A stretch of 64,000 nt of DNA from Chelydra serpentina (Eukaryota > Chordata > Testudines > Chelydridae), in assembly GCA_037349315.1 (NCBI GenBank), contig JBAIAC010000027.1, positions 7,755,501-7,819,500 on the forward strand. Reading direction: 5' to 3'. Shown piece after piece: positions 23,239 through 34,350 of this stretch. Below the pieces are notes generated by a model, which saw nothing but the letters and a program-made list of their open reading frames with translations, had not been told where the DNA came from and ran no database searches. Position 1 is the stretch's first letter. Every line of letters begins with the position of its first letter. Both the position numbers and the translations under genes were made by a program.

Positions 23239-24506
23239 TTACTGGTGGCTTTCAGCCTCAAATGCCTCCCTCAAGGCATCCCTAATCCTTGCAGCCCTGC
23301 GCTGGGCCCTTCTAATAGCCCTGCTCTCTGGCTGTTCAAATTCAGCCTTCATGGTGTTGAACCTCTGAGTTCTATGCCTGAGTGACGCTTTCACCCTTCC
23401 CTGCACAAATGTTATGGAGGGTACAGCACGCGGATATAACTGCCGGGATGCTGTCATCAGCCAAGTCCAGCTTCCCATACAGAGAGCGCCAGCGGCCCTT
23501 TAAACGGCCAAAAGCACACTCCACAGTCATTTTGCTCAGCCTGTTGTTGAACCGCTCCTTGCTGCTGTCAAGGCTCCCTGTGTAGGGTTTCATGAGCCAC
23601 GGGGTCTCCAAGGGGGCAAGTAAGTGGGGTCTCCAAGGATCACAGTGGGCATTTTGACTTCCCCTACAGTGATCTTCTGGTCCGGGGAAAAAAGTCCCGG
23701 CTTGCAGCTTCCTGAACAGGCCAGTGTTCCGAAAGATGCGTGCGTCATGCACCTTTCCGGGCCAGTCTGTGTTAATGTAAATGAAATGCCCACGGTGATC
23801 CACAAGCGCCTGGAGAACCATAGAGAAATATCCCTTCCGATTAATGTACTCGGAGGCTAGGTCGGCTGGTGCCAGAATTGGAATATTTCCCCTCCGCAGT
23901 TAGGGAAACCAATTTGTGCAACGCCAGCCACAATGTTATGCACGTTACCCAGAGTCATGGTTCTTCTGAGCAGGATGCGATTAATGGCCCTGAAAACTTG
24001 CATCAACACGATTCCAGTGGTAGACTATCCCACTCCAAACTGGTTAGCGACTGACCGGTAGCTGTCTGGAGTTGCTAGCTCCAGATTGCAATAGCCAACT
24101 GCTTCTCCACTGTCAGGGCAGCTCTCAATCTCGTGTCCTTGCGCCGCAGGGTGGGGGCGAGCTCATCACACAGTCCCATGAAAGTGGCTTTTCTCATCCA
24201 AAAGTTCTGCAGCCACTGCTTGTCATCCCAGACTTGCATGACCATGTGATCCCACCACTCAGTGCTTGTTTCCCAAGCCCAAAAGCGGCGTTCCACGGTG
24301 GTGAGCATGTCCGTGAATGCCACAAACAATCTCGTGTCGTATGCGTTACTGAAGTCGATATCATCGTCAGAGTCCTCACTGTCAGTTTGGATCTTAAGGA
24401 GTAACTCGACTGCCAAATGTGACGTGCTGGCGAGACTTGTCAGCATATTCCTCAGCAGTCCGGCTCCATTTCCGCAGACCGAAAGGGAAGACAGAGTGCG
24501 CAGCAC
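23239..24506 (-). pseudogene. Harbinger DDE transposase, HARBI1-like (broken)
   Basis: The N-terminal part (24075-24506) includes the WDHMVMQVWDDKQWLQNFWM helical region. The catalytic part (23372-23821) includes VHDARIFRNTGLFRKL, KPYTGSLDSSKERFNNRLS, then VECAFGRLKGRWRSL with the expected catalytic Glu region. The C-terminus ends at about 23239. Breaks: the intervening 23822-24074 segment is not in one frame, and where the first catalytic Asp motif (DGTH type) is expected, a short deletion seems to have removed it. The GDP-Y region is also frameshifted by a local duplication near 23610-23640. It is therefore inactive. Similar host genes (HARBI1) descend from this superfamily, but the terminal repeats show that this one is still transposon-borne. 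Confidence 0.88.
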
Positions 24507-24909
24507 AAAAATCGTTGAAAGATGGCGCCAAATGTGAACGGAAGCACAGGGATTGCTGGGATGCGAACTGATGCATCACGGGGCGTTGGGACAGGACCCA
24601 GAATGCCCTGCACCCCTTGCCCCCTTCCCAAAAGCCACAGCGCCCGAATGGAAAGAGGTATTCTGTGGGATAGCTGCCCATAATGCACCGCTCCCAATGC
24701 CGCTGCAAGTGCTGCAAATGTGGCCACGCCAGTGCGCTTGCAGCTGTCAGTGTGGACAGACTGCAGTGCTTTCCCTACTGTGCTCGCCGAAGGCTGGTTT
24801 AACTTAAAGCGCTCTACATCTGCAAGTGTAGCCATGCCCTGAGACTGAAGTTTATTAGTGGGATTAATTTTAATGGGATTTGGGTGTCCAAATCCCCTAA
24901 AGTGAATTT

Positions 24910-25025
24910 TAAAAATCTCAGCCCAGATGACTTGTCCATGGTGAGACAGTGGAACAGAACTCGGGAGTTCTGACTTTCAGTATCTAGCTCTAGCTACTAG
25001 ACCAAATACTATCACACCATATTAT
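24910..25025 (-). repeat. MIR-type SINE fragment
   Basis: Plus strand shows 'gatgacttgtccatggtgag', 'actcgggagttctgactttc', 'agctactagacca', the complement of the SINE 5' half. It may be the rest of the copy begun at 20790. Confidence 0.6.
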
Positions 25026-26502
25026 TTCCTGCATCACAAACTGAAGCATTTGAGTACCTAAAAATGTCCACTTTCTGGTTCTGAATGTTTCCATTTAAAA
25101 ATGTAAAACTCCTTACTGCTTATTGCACATTGTTTTCCAGCTGTTCAGTGAGTGTGTTTTTTCTTTTATTCATTCCATTATTTTACATGAGAAAGCTGAC
25201 AGACAGGCTGGTAATGGACAAGAGCACTCATCTTTACTTTTTGGAAAATCAACATAACCTTTGCCTTTCTCTAACCTTCTGGCATCTCCCCAGTGCTTCA
25301 TTGACTTTACAAAAATAATTGTCAGTAGTGCAGTAATTCTAACAATCTCTGATTCCTGTCATCCAGTCTAGCTGGTTTGTGTTCAATATTTCCAAGTATT
25401 CCTTTACTGTACTTGCTCCTTAACAAGAAATATAAAGAAGACGGTCAACAAACAAGTGATATAAAGAAGTGTCAACAAACAGAATATGATGAAATACCCC
25501 AAAATAACTATTGATAAAGGTAAAGCTCTCACCTACCTCATAGAGGGTTTATTGTGAGCTTAAATTAATCCATGTCTGTAAAGTGGTTTGAAATTATCTG
25601 ATACCAGGTACTGTTGAAGTGCACGGGCTAATAAAGATAGATATTTTAATGGATTTACAGTAAATCAACCATGATTATCATCACTGCAAATTGTGTCCCT
25701 GTACGTATATAAACTCAGGGGCACATGAGGGAAAAGGCACAGATCTGTGGTTATAATGCATCATCTCTGCTCTGTTTAATACTTCTCTTCAAAGGCATCA
25801 CTGACAGACTGAAGCAGACTTCACAGCAAACTTTTTCCAAACGACAGTGTATTGTGTCATCCATGGTTTTGGAAATAGCTGAACACCGCAATCCCTTAGT
25901 ATTATTCAAACCAAGACATGCTGTGGAGCCTTGTTGACGTATAGCATATTGTGCACATACCTAATGTTTAAAATATTCTGACCAGAAGCTTTCAATTATT
26001 CAGTCTGTTACTGCACTTAGACACGCTATGCACCGTGGGCTATAATTTAAATGAATTGTCCCAGTCTCCCATATCATGTTGACTAACAGCTACCTTGGAA
26101 AGGAATAATTGATATTAGAACAAGCTGACTTGGTCTCTTGCTGACACATGGGACCTGATTTTGAGTAGTGCTGAGCACCCAGCTGAAATCAGTGGACTCT
26201 TTGGGCACTTGGAATATTGGGCCTGTGTTCTTCACATATAAAGCAACATACTAGGATGCTTTCAGGCCCCTCCCAGAGGGTGACATTCACCCCTGTGCAG
26301 AGGGCCAGTGCAAGGGTTAAATCATGAAAAAAAAGTGCATGGGCCTTGAGCTAGGTCTGTGACCATGGGTAAATTTCACTCACACATGGAATGGGAAGAC
26401 CCATCTAATGTAAAATTAGACTGTAAGCACCTCTGAGCAGGGACCTCTGGCACAATGTAAATAATTTATCTGAGCACTGATAGTATTAGGCATGCAGCAA
26501 TT
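25026..26502. other. Non-coding stretch
   Basis: No gene recognised. A diverged short repeat starting 'gacctgattttgagtagtg' lies at about 26150-26225. Confidence 0.5.
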
Positions 26503-26610
26503 CATAGATTCTAGGGTCAGAAAGGACCATTGTTGTCATCTAGTCTGACCTCTTGTATAGCACAGGCCATAGAAGTTCCCCAAAATAATTCCCCCCTGCA
26601 ATACAATACA
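26503..26610 (-). mobile_element. CR1 LINE 3'-end fragment
   Basis: Plus strand begins 'attcatagattctagggtca' then 'gaaaggaccattgttg' and 'catctagtctgacctc', the complement of a CR1 3' terminus. Truncated, with no coding sequence. Confidence 0.75.
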
Positions 26611-28324
26611 GGTTAGAAGGGTAGCGAGTTGGGTTTGTTTTATCCTACCTCTATTTGCTAAATGACCTTTTACAGTTGCATCAGGCATAGCATCTTTTAA
26701 ACAAGGCTAACCCTCATAACTTACTGCTATTTTTAAAGGATACTAAATGAGATGCCCCTGTATGACAAAGACGGATAATATCAACTGGCTTTGTTTAAGA
26801 TACATTATTTAAAATAAATCGTTTACCACTGGGCCCCTTTTTACAGAAACAAGCTCATAAAGAACATTTTTTTTAAAATCAGAAAAGGTGCTTCACTTTA
26901 AGCGTATGCTACAGTGTCATTGACTGTATTGGAACTTAAACTTGTGCTTAAGCTGCCTTCCTGAACAGGAATGCTTTCCTAAGATGGGGGCTAAATACTG
27001 AAGTGAATGGGAGTTGTGTCCTAGTAAGGAATGTGTAAATCCTGAGGTCTCAGTCCTAAAAGTTGTTCCATGTGGGAAGACTGTGGCCACAAACGTTGGG
27101 ATCAGAGATTTAGTAAGGACATGGGATTTGGCCAGTGTATGAAGACACTTGTATGGCAAGCAATTGATTAGATTCTCAGCAGTGGCTAGTGTGGTCTGAA
27201 TGTACCTTCAAGTGACACATTCATATGCATTTTGCCGTGGAGTATAAAGCATGCTGTAGATTTTCCTTTTTCGTCCAAGAGCAGACTAACACCCAATCAA
27301 TGGAGGTCGCTTGCTCTTTCTTTGTGTGGTTCTAAGTGCTTAAAATTCCACTTGTCCTGTAGGATGAATTCCATTGACAACCACTGAGTTCTGATAAGCA
27401 AGCAACCAAAAAAGACACCCTCTTTTATAGAATGTTTGGAATATTGAGGTTCTAAGACTGTAGCAATTGCATTTTTGTCTTTACAAAGCTGTTCTTTATA
27501 ATAAGCTGCCATGTTTTTGAATGGCTTTCTTTGTGTCTCGTGGGGTGAGCAGAATAGCACACAAGATCCCCTGCAGAATTCCCAGTTTGACCACAAGTGT
27601 TGCTAGGGTCATCGCTAGATTCCTGTTGTTCCCTGGTCAGAGGTTAGTAATCAATTCATGAAGAAGAGACTTCCACCAATTCATTTTTTTTTCGGAGGTG
27701 GGTTTAAAGAGATTCTGTTATTACTTTTTCCCTTCTTTCACCAACATCAGGAAAGCATAATGACCATGTGTTGGTTTATAATGTGAATTGACATGATACC
27801 ATCAGCCTAGCAGGTGGGAGCTCCAATGAGATATTTTGTTATTTGACTTGAGAGATCAAAGTATTTGTAGCACTCTGGTAGTTACATCATAGCTGATATC
27901 CTGGCTCACCACTGCTTTTATTTCTCTTTAGTATTCATTACTTTTGGAAACATCTGTAATAGGTATTTTTATCTAATCAGCACATTAGGTTTTCTGGACT
28001 GCACTCAATCTCCCTTAGCGACTGTCTTGGTAGTTTAAAATAAAATGTAAGTGTGAAGGGGGGCCAGGGGCCAGAATGTAACACTGAAAATATATGTTTC
28101 CTCACCGGTTACCACGGTTTCTCTGACAAAGGAATTCCACTCTCTTGCAATTATGCACCATGGTACTTTGCTGTTTTCTGAAGTCAGATAATTAGATGGT
28201 GAAGCAGGACAGGCCTCTTAGTAACTGCTACATGTTCAACAGATTAACAACGAAACATGCAGGCCTGGGTTCTGTCTACAGTTACGTGACTTAATGCCTT
28301 TGAACGAACAAGGGGAAAGAAATA
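26611..28324. other. Non-coding stretch
   Basis: AT-rich sequence without a recognised gene or repeat. The 99-codon minus-strand frame at 27297-27596 has no recognisable domain. Confidence 0.5.
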
Positions 28325-28500
28325 CTGTCTAGTGGCTAGTGCAAGGAAATGGAAGGCATAAGGGCTGGGTTTGATTCCTGGCTCTGCCAGAGATCACACA
28401 GTGAGTCTATATCAAGTCCCTTAAACTTTTTGCTTCTGTTTCCCCATATGCAAAATACTTGAGATGTAATGCTTGTCAGTTGTCAAGCCCTTTTCAGTTT
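28325..28500 (+). repeat. MIR-type SINE, head part
   Basis: Head with 'ggctgggtttgattcctggc' in the B-box region, then 'tcaagtcccttaaac' and 'ctgtttccccatatgcaaaa'. The tail-like segment at 28660-28810 may belong to the same insertion. Confidence 0.6.
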
Positions 28501-28659
28501 TGGGGTAGAAGATGCAAAGTGTAGGCTAAACCCTGTAAGATGCTGTGTGGCTCTTAACTCTCATTGAAATTAACATCAGGATCTCTGTTTTCTGCCATGA
28601 AGCCTAGAAAAAAACTTGACAAAAGTTAGGCTGCTAGTGTATCATGCTGACAATATTAT

Positions 28660-28810
28660 TGCATTGTTTCCCTCTCAGACTGTTTGTATGAATCTGTTGT
28701 CTCTTGTGCTATTTATATTGTTAGGTGTCTGGGGCAGAGACTGTCTTGTTGTTCTGTGTTTGTAGAGTACCTAGCACTGTGGGATCCTGGTCCATTAATA
28801 ATAAATAATA
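28660..28810 (+). repeat. MIR-type SINE tail
   Basis: Contains 'ggggcagagactgtcttgtt', 'gttctgtgtttgtagagtac', 'ctagcactgtgggatcctgg' and an AATAATAAATAATA end, the typical tail of these SINEs. Confidence 0.65.
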
Positions 28811-28885
28811 GGCAGTTATAATTTTAGGCCCCAATCCTGCAATTGGATCTGTGTGGGTGCAGGGATCCTCCTACAGGATCTCGGC
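28811..28885. repeat. Short palindromic repeat
   Basis: 'ggccccaatcctgcaattgg' followed by the partial complement 'tcctacaggatctcggcctt'. One of a group of short, self-complementary, intronic or intergenic repeats in this window. Confidence 0.4.
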
Positions 28886-29650
28886 CTTGGTTTGGAAAGG
28901 CAACAAATTAGTTTAGGTTGAATTTAGGGCAATAGTCTGAGGGGAGATTAACCATAAAAAAATAAAATCCAAACAGGGACCTTCCTTCTCAAAGAACTAG
29001 TGGAAAAGTGTCCTATGTATGCAGCACAAACCAGCAACATTAACAAAATCGAATGCTCTTGTTTTTGTAGCGTAGGTGGAAGACTAACTGATAGATCCAA
29101 TGGAATGTGAGAAATGAAAAAATCCCAGCATGGTAAATATAAAAAGCAGGAGGAATTCCAGCAGAGGAATATATTTGTGAAATGTCGCAGTTAACGCATA
29201 TCTGGCTTTACAATTTTCTCAGTAATAAGTGTTTTCCCATGTGGAAAAGTTTGTTTGCAGTGAGCACATCTTTCTCCAAAGACCTGTGCAGGGTACAGCT
29301 CATATTGCTCAAGGCTAGGTGCTTTGGTGTAAGACTCAGTAAACACTGGCTGACCTATCAGACACTGGCTGACCTATCAGACACTGGGTGAAAACATGGT
29401 TTGTACTGCTGTCTGCACTGATGACTGGAACAACTTAATAACACCACATCCTTCTTACTTTCCCTGCATGAACCCTGATTTTCAGAGCCCTGCTCTTAAC
29501 CTGCTATATTGGGCCAGAACTCAGGGAAAGTTTGTTGGGGGTAGGTTAGGGAGGGCAGGTTGGTTGGGAGCAGAACTTGATTGAGTAGTAATGTGAAACA
29601 GGAAGTTCTACTGATATTCCTCATGAGTCATATTGGCACCTCCCTGTCCT
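28886..29650. other. Non-coding stretch with small tandem duplication
   Basis: At 29342-29386 a 19-base unit starting ACACTGGCTGACC occurs twice plus a partial third copy. No gene recognised. Confidence 0.55.
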
Positions 29651-29654
29651 TTCA

Positions 29655-29815
29655 TATTATGTTTAGAGACAGGCAAGGGACCCGGAACTGGGTTCTGTTT
29701 CCAGCATTGCCATTGGGCAAGTCCCTTTCCCCTCTCCATGCTTCCGCTTCCCCATTTGTACAGTGGGAATGAGGTATAATTTATGTTATTACTGTTACTA
29801 TAAAGCATGTTGGAT
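29655..29815 (+). repeat. MIR-type SINE
   Basis: 'ggaactgggttctgtttcca', 'attgggcaagtccctttccc', 'gcttccccatttgtacagtg', 'gttattactgttac' tail. Diverged. Confidence 0.65.
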
Positions 29816-30187
29816 GGACTGATGGCAATTCTGTTTACAGTGACCTCAGGCTACCAGCATATAAGGTTGCTGCCCGCTTCCTCACCCCACCCAACCCACC
29901 CACCCACCTTGCCCCTAGCTGGGTGGGAACCCACAACTCCCTACGACCACCAGCCTTGGAGAAATAGAAGTATCGCATTTGTCAATGGATGCCAAAGACA
30001 GCAAGGCCCCCACTACCCTGAATCCAATGTTGGGAAATGTGTCATGTCCCCCGCCCCCAATATGGATTTTGTCACACAACTCCAGTGCTAGATGTCAAGG
30101 CCAGGCCGGGGGCAGCCAATGTGCACTGGTCAGTTATCAAGCTGTGATAAGGAGATGTCATGGAGTCAGGGTTGAGCCAAGTGAGAG

Positions 30188-30325
30188 TATTAGGAAGTCG
30201 GGGTCAGGCACTGAGTTGCAGGCAGAAGATGTGTAATGGAATTGGTGTTGAGGCAGGTCAGGATACCAGGAAGTCAGGATCAGGCACCAGGTTACTGACA
30301 GGAAACAAGTAGTGGAGTTGGGGAC
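30188..30325 (+). repeat. Two-copy degenerate tandem repeat (~68 bp unit)
   Basis: Both units start 'aggaagtc.gg.tcaggcac' (30192 and about 30270) and continue with related 'tg.agttggtgttgaggca'-like sequence. They may be part of a longer, unidentified repeat at 30090-30600. Confidence 0.5.
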
Positions 30326-30625
30326 GAACTGGGGTCAGGAGCCAGAGTCTAAGATTCATGGTAATGCAAAGTCTGGAGCAGAAGCGGGTAGTCTTCATAG
30401 TTGCTCAGACAGCTCCCTATAATGATTTCCTGGCTTATATACCGGCATGGGTCCACCAGTGGGCTGCATGGGAGCTGCCAAGGCTCTACTAGGTGGAACT
30501 TCCTGCAGTATTTCGCTTTACAGGGTCAGAAACCCAGCATGAGCTCCAAATGGCAATGTGTAAGTGTTGGTGGCCCAGAACCTTGATGATCCCAGGTTCT
30601 AGTCCCACAGGTGCTTACACTAGAG

Positions 30626-31388
30626 CAGTGGGTCTCAAACTTTAGCAATGTGAGGATCCCCATTTTGATTTAAAAATGTTGGGGGCCCTCCAAGCCCCTC
30701 CCCTCCCCCCGCTCTGCCCTTGGCACCACCACAACTCCATCCATTTCCCCAAGTTCCCGCCCCACCTCTTCCTGCCCCTGCTCACTCCATCCGTGCTCCC
30801 TCCATCACTTGCTCTCCCGCACCCTCACTGACTTTCACTAGGCTGGGGTAGGGGGTTGGGATGCAGGAGTGGATGCAGGGTGCAGGCTCTGGGAGGGAGT
30901 TTGGGTGCGGAAGGGGGTGCGGGCTCTGGGAGAGAGTTTGGGTGCAGGAGGGGGTGTGGGCTCTGGCTGGGCAGCGCTTACCTTGAGCAGCTCCCGAAAG
31001 CAACTGGCATCTCTCTCTGGCAGCAGTTCCTAGGCGGGCGGGCCAGGGGGTCTCCACCTGCTGCCCCCGCCTGCAAGCACTGTCCCTGCAGCTCTCATTG
31101 GCCGGAAACTGCAGCCAATGGGAGCTGCAGAGCTGGCACTTGGGGCAGAGGCAGCGCGCGGAGACCCCCTGGCCCCCGCACCAGGGGCTGCAGGGACGTG
31201 CCGGCCACTTCCGGGAGCGGCCCCGGGCAGGCAGGGAGCCGCTGCGTGGCTGGACTTTTAGCGCCTAAAATCACCCGGTTTGGCTTCAGGAGATGGGAGG
31301 GAGGGAAGGAGAGGAGTTGATCAGTGGGGCCCGTGGGAGTACCTCGGGCACCCCCAGGGGTCCACATACCCCAGTTTGAGAAACGCTG
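30626..31388. mobile_element. 763-bp non-autonomous hAT element, perfect 8-bp TSD
   Basis: The left end is CAGTGGGTCTCAAACTTT and the right end is the complement of CAGCGTTTCTCAAACTG. The flanks are a perfect 8-base duplication, cactagag, at 30618-30625 and 31389-31396. The interior is GC-rich, with several 'gggtgcaggctctggga' tandem units (30870-30970) and a CpG-rich block at 31020-31250. The open frames there, up to 154 codons, are repeat-internal and carry no transposase. The CpG-rich block should not be read as a host CpG island. Confidence 0.9.
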
Positions 31389-31770
31389 CACTAGAGCCTT
31401 TGTTATGCTGCGTGTTCTAATGTCCTGTCTACATAGCTGAATTGAAGGAACCATTTACCGCGTGGTGGCTAATGGTGCAGGGCTGTACATATTTGCGGAT
31501 ACAGTTCAAACATGGTTCAATCCAATCTGTGTTGCAATACAAAACCATATGTAATTGTATCAGAGGACAACCATGCAACAGTGCCCTACCCCCCAACATG
31601 GCTGCTGTTGTAGTGTAGATGTGTTCTCAGTTGGAACCATGTTTACATTGAGTTTATGCGTGGCTCCCTGATGCAGTTAAGAGCTAGTGAAGATGGGGCA
31701 CAGAGTGTATGATTGTGCTAGGGTTAGGCGTTCATCTGAGGAGTGGGTGGATGATCCCATTTTTTCATTG

Positions 31771-31963
31771 AGGAGGGAGGGTGGTCTTATGGCTAAGGCA
31801 CTGGACTGGGCCTCCCAAAAGGGTTCAATTCTGTGCTCTGTCACAGACTCCTGAAGTGATTTTGGGCAAGTCATTTAATCTCTGTGTCTCCTGTTTCTTA
31901 ATTGTAAAATGGGAACAGTTCTGTTCCTGACTCCCACTCCCTCTTTGTCTTGTTCATGTAGGT
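31771..31963 (+). repeat. MIR-type SINE, left part (split)
   Basis: Head 'atggctaaggcactggactg', 'aagggttcaattctgtgctc' (B-box region), 'ttgggcaagtcatttaatct', 'aattgtaaaatgggaac'. Interrupted at 31963 by a hAT MITE and resumes at 32141. Confidence 0.75.
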
Positions 31964-32140
31964 CGGTGGTTCTCAACCTATTTACCATTGTGGGCTGCAT
32001 ATGCAGCTTTCTATGTGTTATGTGGGCTGCATCCACACAACATATATACTACCTGTATGGCCCTGAGGAAGTCACGTGGGCCACAGCTGTTTGCTGATTG
32101 GTCCACAAGCAGCCTGCAGCCCTCAGGTTGAGAATCACTG
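31964..32140. mobile_element. 177-bp hAT-type MITE nested in a SINE
   Basis: The ends are CGGTGGTTCTCAACCT and the complement of CAGTGATTCTCAACCT, the 'CAGTGGTTCTCAACC' type of hAT-Charlie elements. The flanks atgtaggt and atttagat match at 6 of 8 positions. The interior is CA/GC-rich with no coding sequence. Confidence 0.8.
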
Positions 32141-32243
32141 ATTTAGATTGTAAACTCTTTGGAGCAGGGACAGCCTCTCACTGTGTGTATATACAAAGCC
32201 TAGCACAATGAGGCCCTCTAGGCACTACCGTAATACAAATAAT
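32141..32243 (+). repeat. MIR-type SINE, tail part (split)
   Basis: 'agattgtaaactctttggag', 'gcctagcacaatgaggccct', 'ggcactaccgtaatacaaat': the tail of the SINE interrupted at 31963. It abuts a hAT terminus at 32244. Confidence 0.75.
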
Positions 32244-32450
32244 TAGGATTGTCAAATGATTAAAAAAATTTACAGCGATTAATTACGATATTAAATGTTT
32301 TTATCACAATTGATCACAGTTTTAATTGCACTGTTAAACAAGAATAGCATATGAATGTACTGTAAGTATTTTTGGACGTTTTTCTACATTTTCAAAATAT
32401 ATTGATTTCAATTACAATGCAGAATACAAAATAAGACAGGAAAAAAAGGG
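32244..32450. mobile_element. Truncated hAT end (same family as 33098-34695)
   Basis: Starts TAGGATTGTCAAATGATTAA, then 'ttttctacattttcaaaata' and 'tattgatttcaattacaatg', matching the terminal 150-200 bases of the element at 33098. No matching right end is seen, so it is a fragment. Confidence 0.65.
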
Positions 32451-33369
32451 GACATGGGTGCACTCCAGAATGCTTACTAAACAGAGTGCTCCCATGTGAC
32501 ATCAGTGACAGAACAGGGCATTGTTTTGAAAAGAGACTTTAAACAGAAATGCAAAATTAAGTGCATCCGTCTAATGTTTCTGTTGGGCTTAGTACAGTTC
32601 CTGGGAGGGATCACTACTGCATTGTCATTGTTCTTTGCTTGGATACTGGGCTATTCTGTGCAGCCTATTAAATTGCTTAGAATAACTCAAGGTGTAAAAG
32701 CCTGCAGCTTTATTGCTAACATGAATTGGTTAGTATAAGGAACATAACTTTCATGCATAATACATACGCATGATAATCGAACAGTTATGCATGGGTGACT
32801 TAGGAGGTTATTGCTCTGCCTAATGGTTTTGAATCTGATTACATGATGTTTTGCTAAGGTCCTTCTGACATTTTTATTTTAAAATAATTTGATTTGGGTT
32901 CTTTTGTAATTAAATATAATTTCTGGAACAGTTGTCTTGAACTCTCCACCTGCCAATTAAGAAAAAGCCCTTGAAAATGTATATTATGGATCAAAATTGT
33001 CCTTGGTGGAAGTCTGTTAATCAGTAGAGTTAATCTGGAGATGAATTTGGCCCTGTGTCTCCAAATGAAAGGCAGGAGCTATATAATCTGTTTATGGTAG
33101 GGCTGTCAAGCGATTAGAATATTAATTGCAATTAATCGCACAATTAATCATGCTGTTAATAATATAATACTATTTTATATAAATATTTTTGGAGGTTTTC
33201 CACATTTTCAAATATATTGATTTCAGTTACAGCACAGTGCTCTCACTTTGTTTATTTTTATTGTAAATATTTTCACTGTAAAAATAAAAAATAGTATTTT
33301 TCAATTCACTTAATACAAGTACTGTAGTGTAATCTCTTTATCATGAAAGTTGAATTTACAAATGTAAAT

Positions 33370-33972
33370 TTACAAATGTAAAAGTATGTACAAAAAATAA
33401 CTGCATTCAAAAATAAAAGTGTAAAACTTTAGAGCCTGCAAGTCCACTTCTTGTTCAGCCAATCGCTCAGACAAACAAGTTTTCTTTACATTTGGAGGAG
33501 ATAATGCTGCCTGCTTCTTGTTTGCAATATTACCAGAAAGTGAGAACAGGTATTCACATGGCATTGTTGTAGCCAGCGTTGCAAAATATTTACGTGCCAA
33601 ATATGCTAAAGATTCATATGTCCCGTCATGCTTCAACCACCTTTCCAGAGGACACACGTCCATGCTGATGACGGGTTCTGCTTGATAACAATCCAAAGCA
33701 GTGCAGACCAACACATGTTCATTTTCATCATCTGAGTCAGATACCACCAGCAGAAGGCTGATTTTCTTTTTGGGTGGTTTGGATTCTGTAGTTTCCGCAT
33801 CAGAGTGTTGCTCTTTTAAGGCTTCTGAAAGCATGCTCCAGAACTCATCCTGATCAGATTTTGGAAGGCACTTCAGATTCTTAACTCTTGGGTTGAGCGC
33901 TGTACCTTCTTTGCGTTTTGTCAAATTTGCAATGAAAGTGTTCTTAAAATGAACAGCACGCAGGGTCATCAT
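33370..33972 (-). pseudogene. hAT transposase C-terminal fragment (left arm and centre)
   Basis: 200 open codons on the minus strand. The C-terminal half has the hAT dimerisation signature: LAYLARKYFATLATT, then CEYLFSLSGNIANKK and ALSPPNVKKTCLSERLAEQE. The usual motif order is Leu-Ala-Arg-Lys-Tyr, Pro-x-Ser-Glu-Arg-x-Phe-Ser, Gly-Asn-Ile, Leu-Ser-Pro-x-Asn-Val; here Ser-Glu-Arg is replaced by Cys-Glu-Tyr. The N-terminal part is rich in acidic and Ser residues (VVSDSDDENEHV). The BED zinc finger and the catalytic core are absent. It may look like an intact gene, but it is only the tail of a transposase inside the symmetric element. Confidence 0.8.
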
Positions 33973-34094
33973 CTGAGACTGCTATAACATGAAATATTGT
34001 CAGAATGCAGGTAAAACACAGAGCAGGAGACATACAATTCTACCCCAAGGAGTTCAGTCACAAATTTAATTAACGCATTATTTTTTAACGAGCA

Positions 34095-34350
34095 TCATCA
34101 GCATGGAAGCATGTCCTTTGGAATGGTGGCCAAAACATGAAGGAGCATATGAATGTTTAGCATATCTGGTATGTAAATACCTTGCAATGCCGGCTACAAA
34201 AGTGCCACATGAACATCTGTTTTCACTTTCAGGTGACTGTAAATAAGCAGGCAGCATTATCTCCCGTAAATGTAAACAAACTTGTTTCTTTTAGTGAATG
34301 GCTGCACAGGAAGTAGGACAGAATGGACTTGTAGGCTCTGAAGTTTTACA
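34095..34350 (+). pseudogene. hAT transposase C-terminal fragment (right arm, inverted copy)
   Basis: On the plus strand from 34103 the sequence reads CPLEWWPKHEGAYECLAYL, then HEHLFSLSGD, homologous to the minus-strand fragment in the left arm (CPLERWLKHDGTYESLAYL and CEYLFSLSGN). Stops interrupt the later part (after FSLSGDCK and before MAAQEVG). Confidence 0.75.

Larger units (their letters stand above)
20838..24839. mobile_element. Complete 4.0-kb PIF/Harbinger DNA transposon (decayed genes)
   Basis: The ends are matching inverted repeats, GGGCATGGCTACACTTGC on the left and its exact complement on the right. The flanks are taa (20835-20837) and tga (24840-24842), an imperfect copy of the 3-bp target duplication typical of the superfamily. 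It carries the expected two genes, converging: a Myb/SANT-like DNA-binding protein on the plus strand and a DDE transposase on the minus strand. Their polyadenylation signals, AATAAA at 23077-23082 and its complement at 23109-23114, lie within about 40 bases. A 20-base C run sits at 23001-23020. Both genes carry frameshifts or deletions, so the copy is not autonomous. Confidence 0.92.

Noticed and set aside
23239..24506. Possible host HARBI1 gene
   Set aside because: Frameshifted, lacks the first catalytic motif region, and is enclosed by matching transposon ends.
29342..29386. CRISPR-like or satellite array
   Set aside because: Only two full copies of a 19-base unit with no spacers. A simple tandem duplication.
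30856..31454. GC-rich opposed open frames of 119-154 codons
   Set aside because: They lie in a hAT element defined by an exact 8-bp duplication, and their composition comes from tandem GC repeats.
33370..33972. 200-codon frame as a possible domesticated hAT (ZBED-like) gene
   Set aside because: It contains only the C-terminal tail, lies inside a mirror-symmetric element with its own duplication, and lacks the BED finger and catalytic core.
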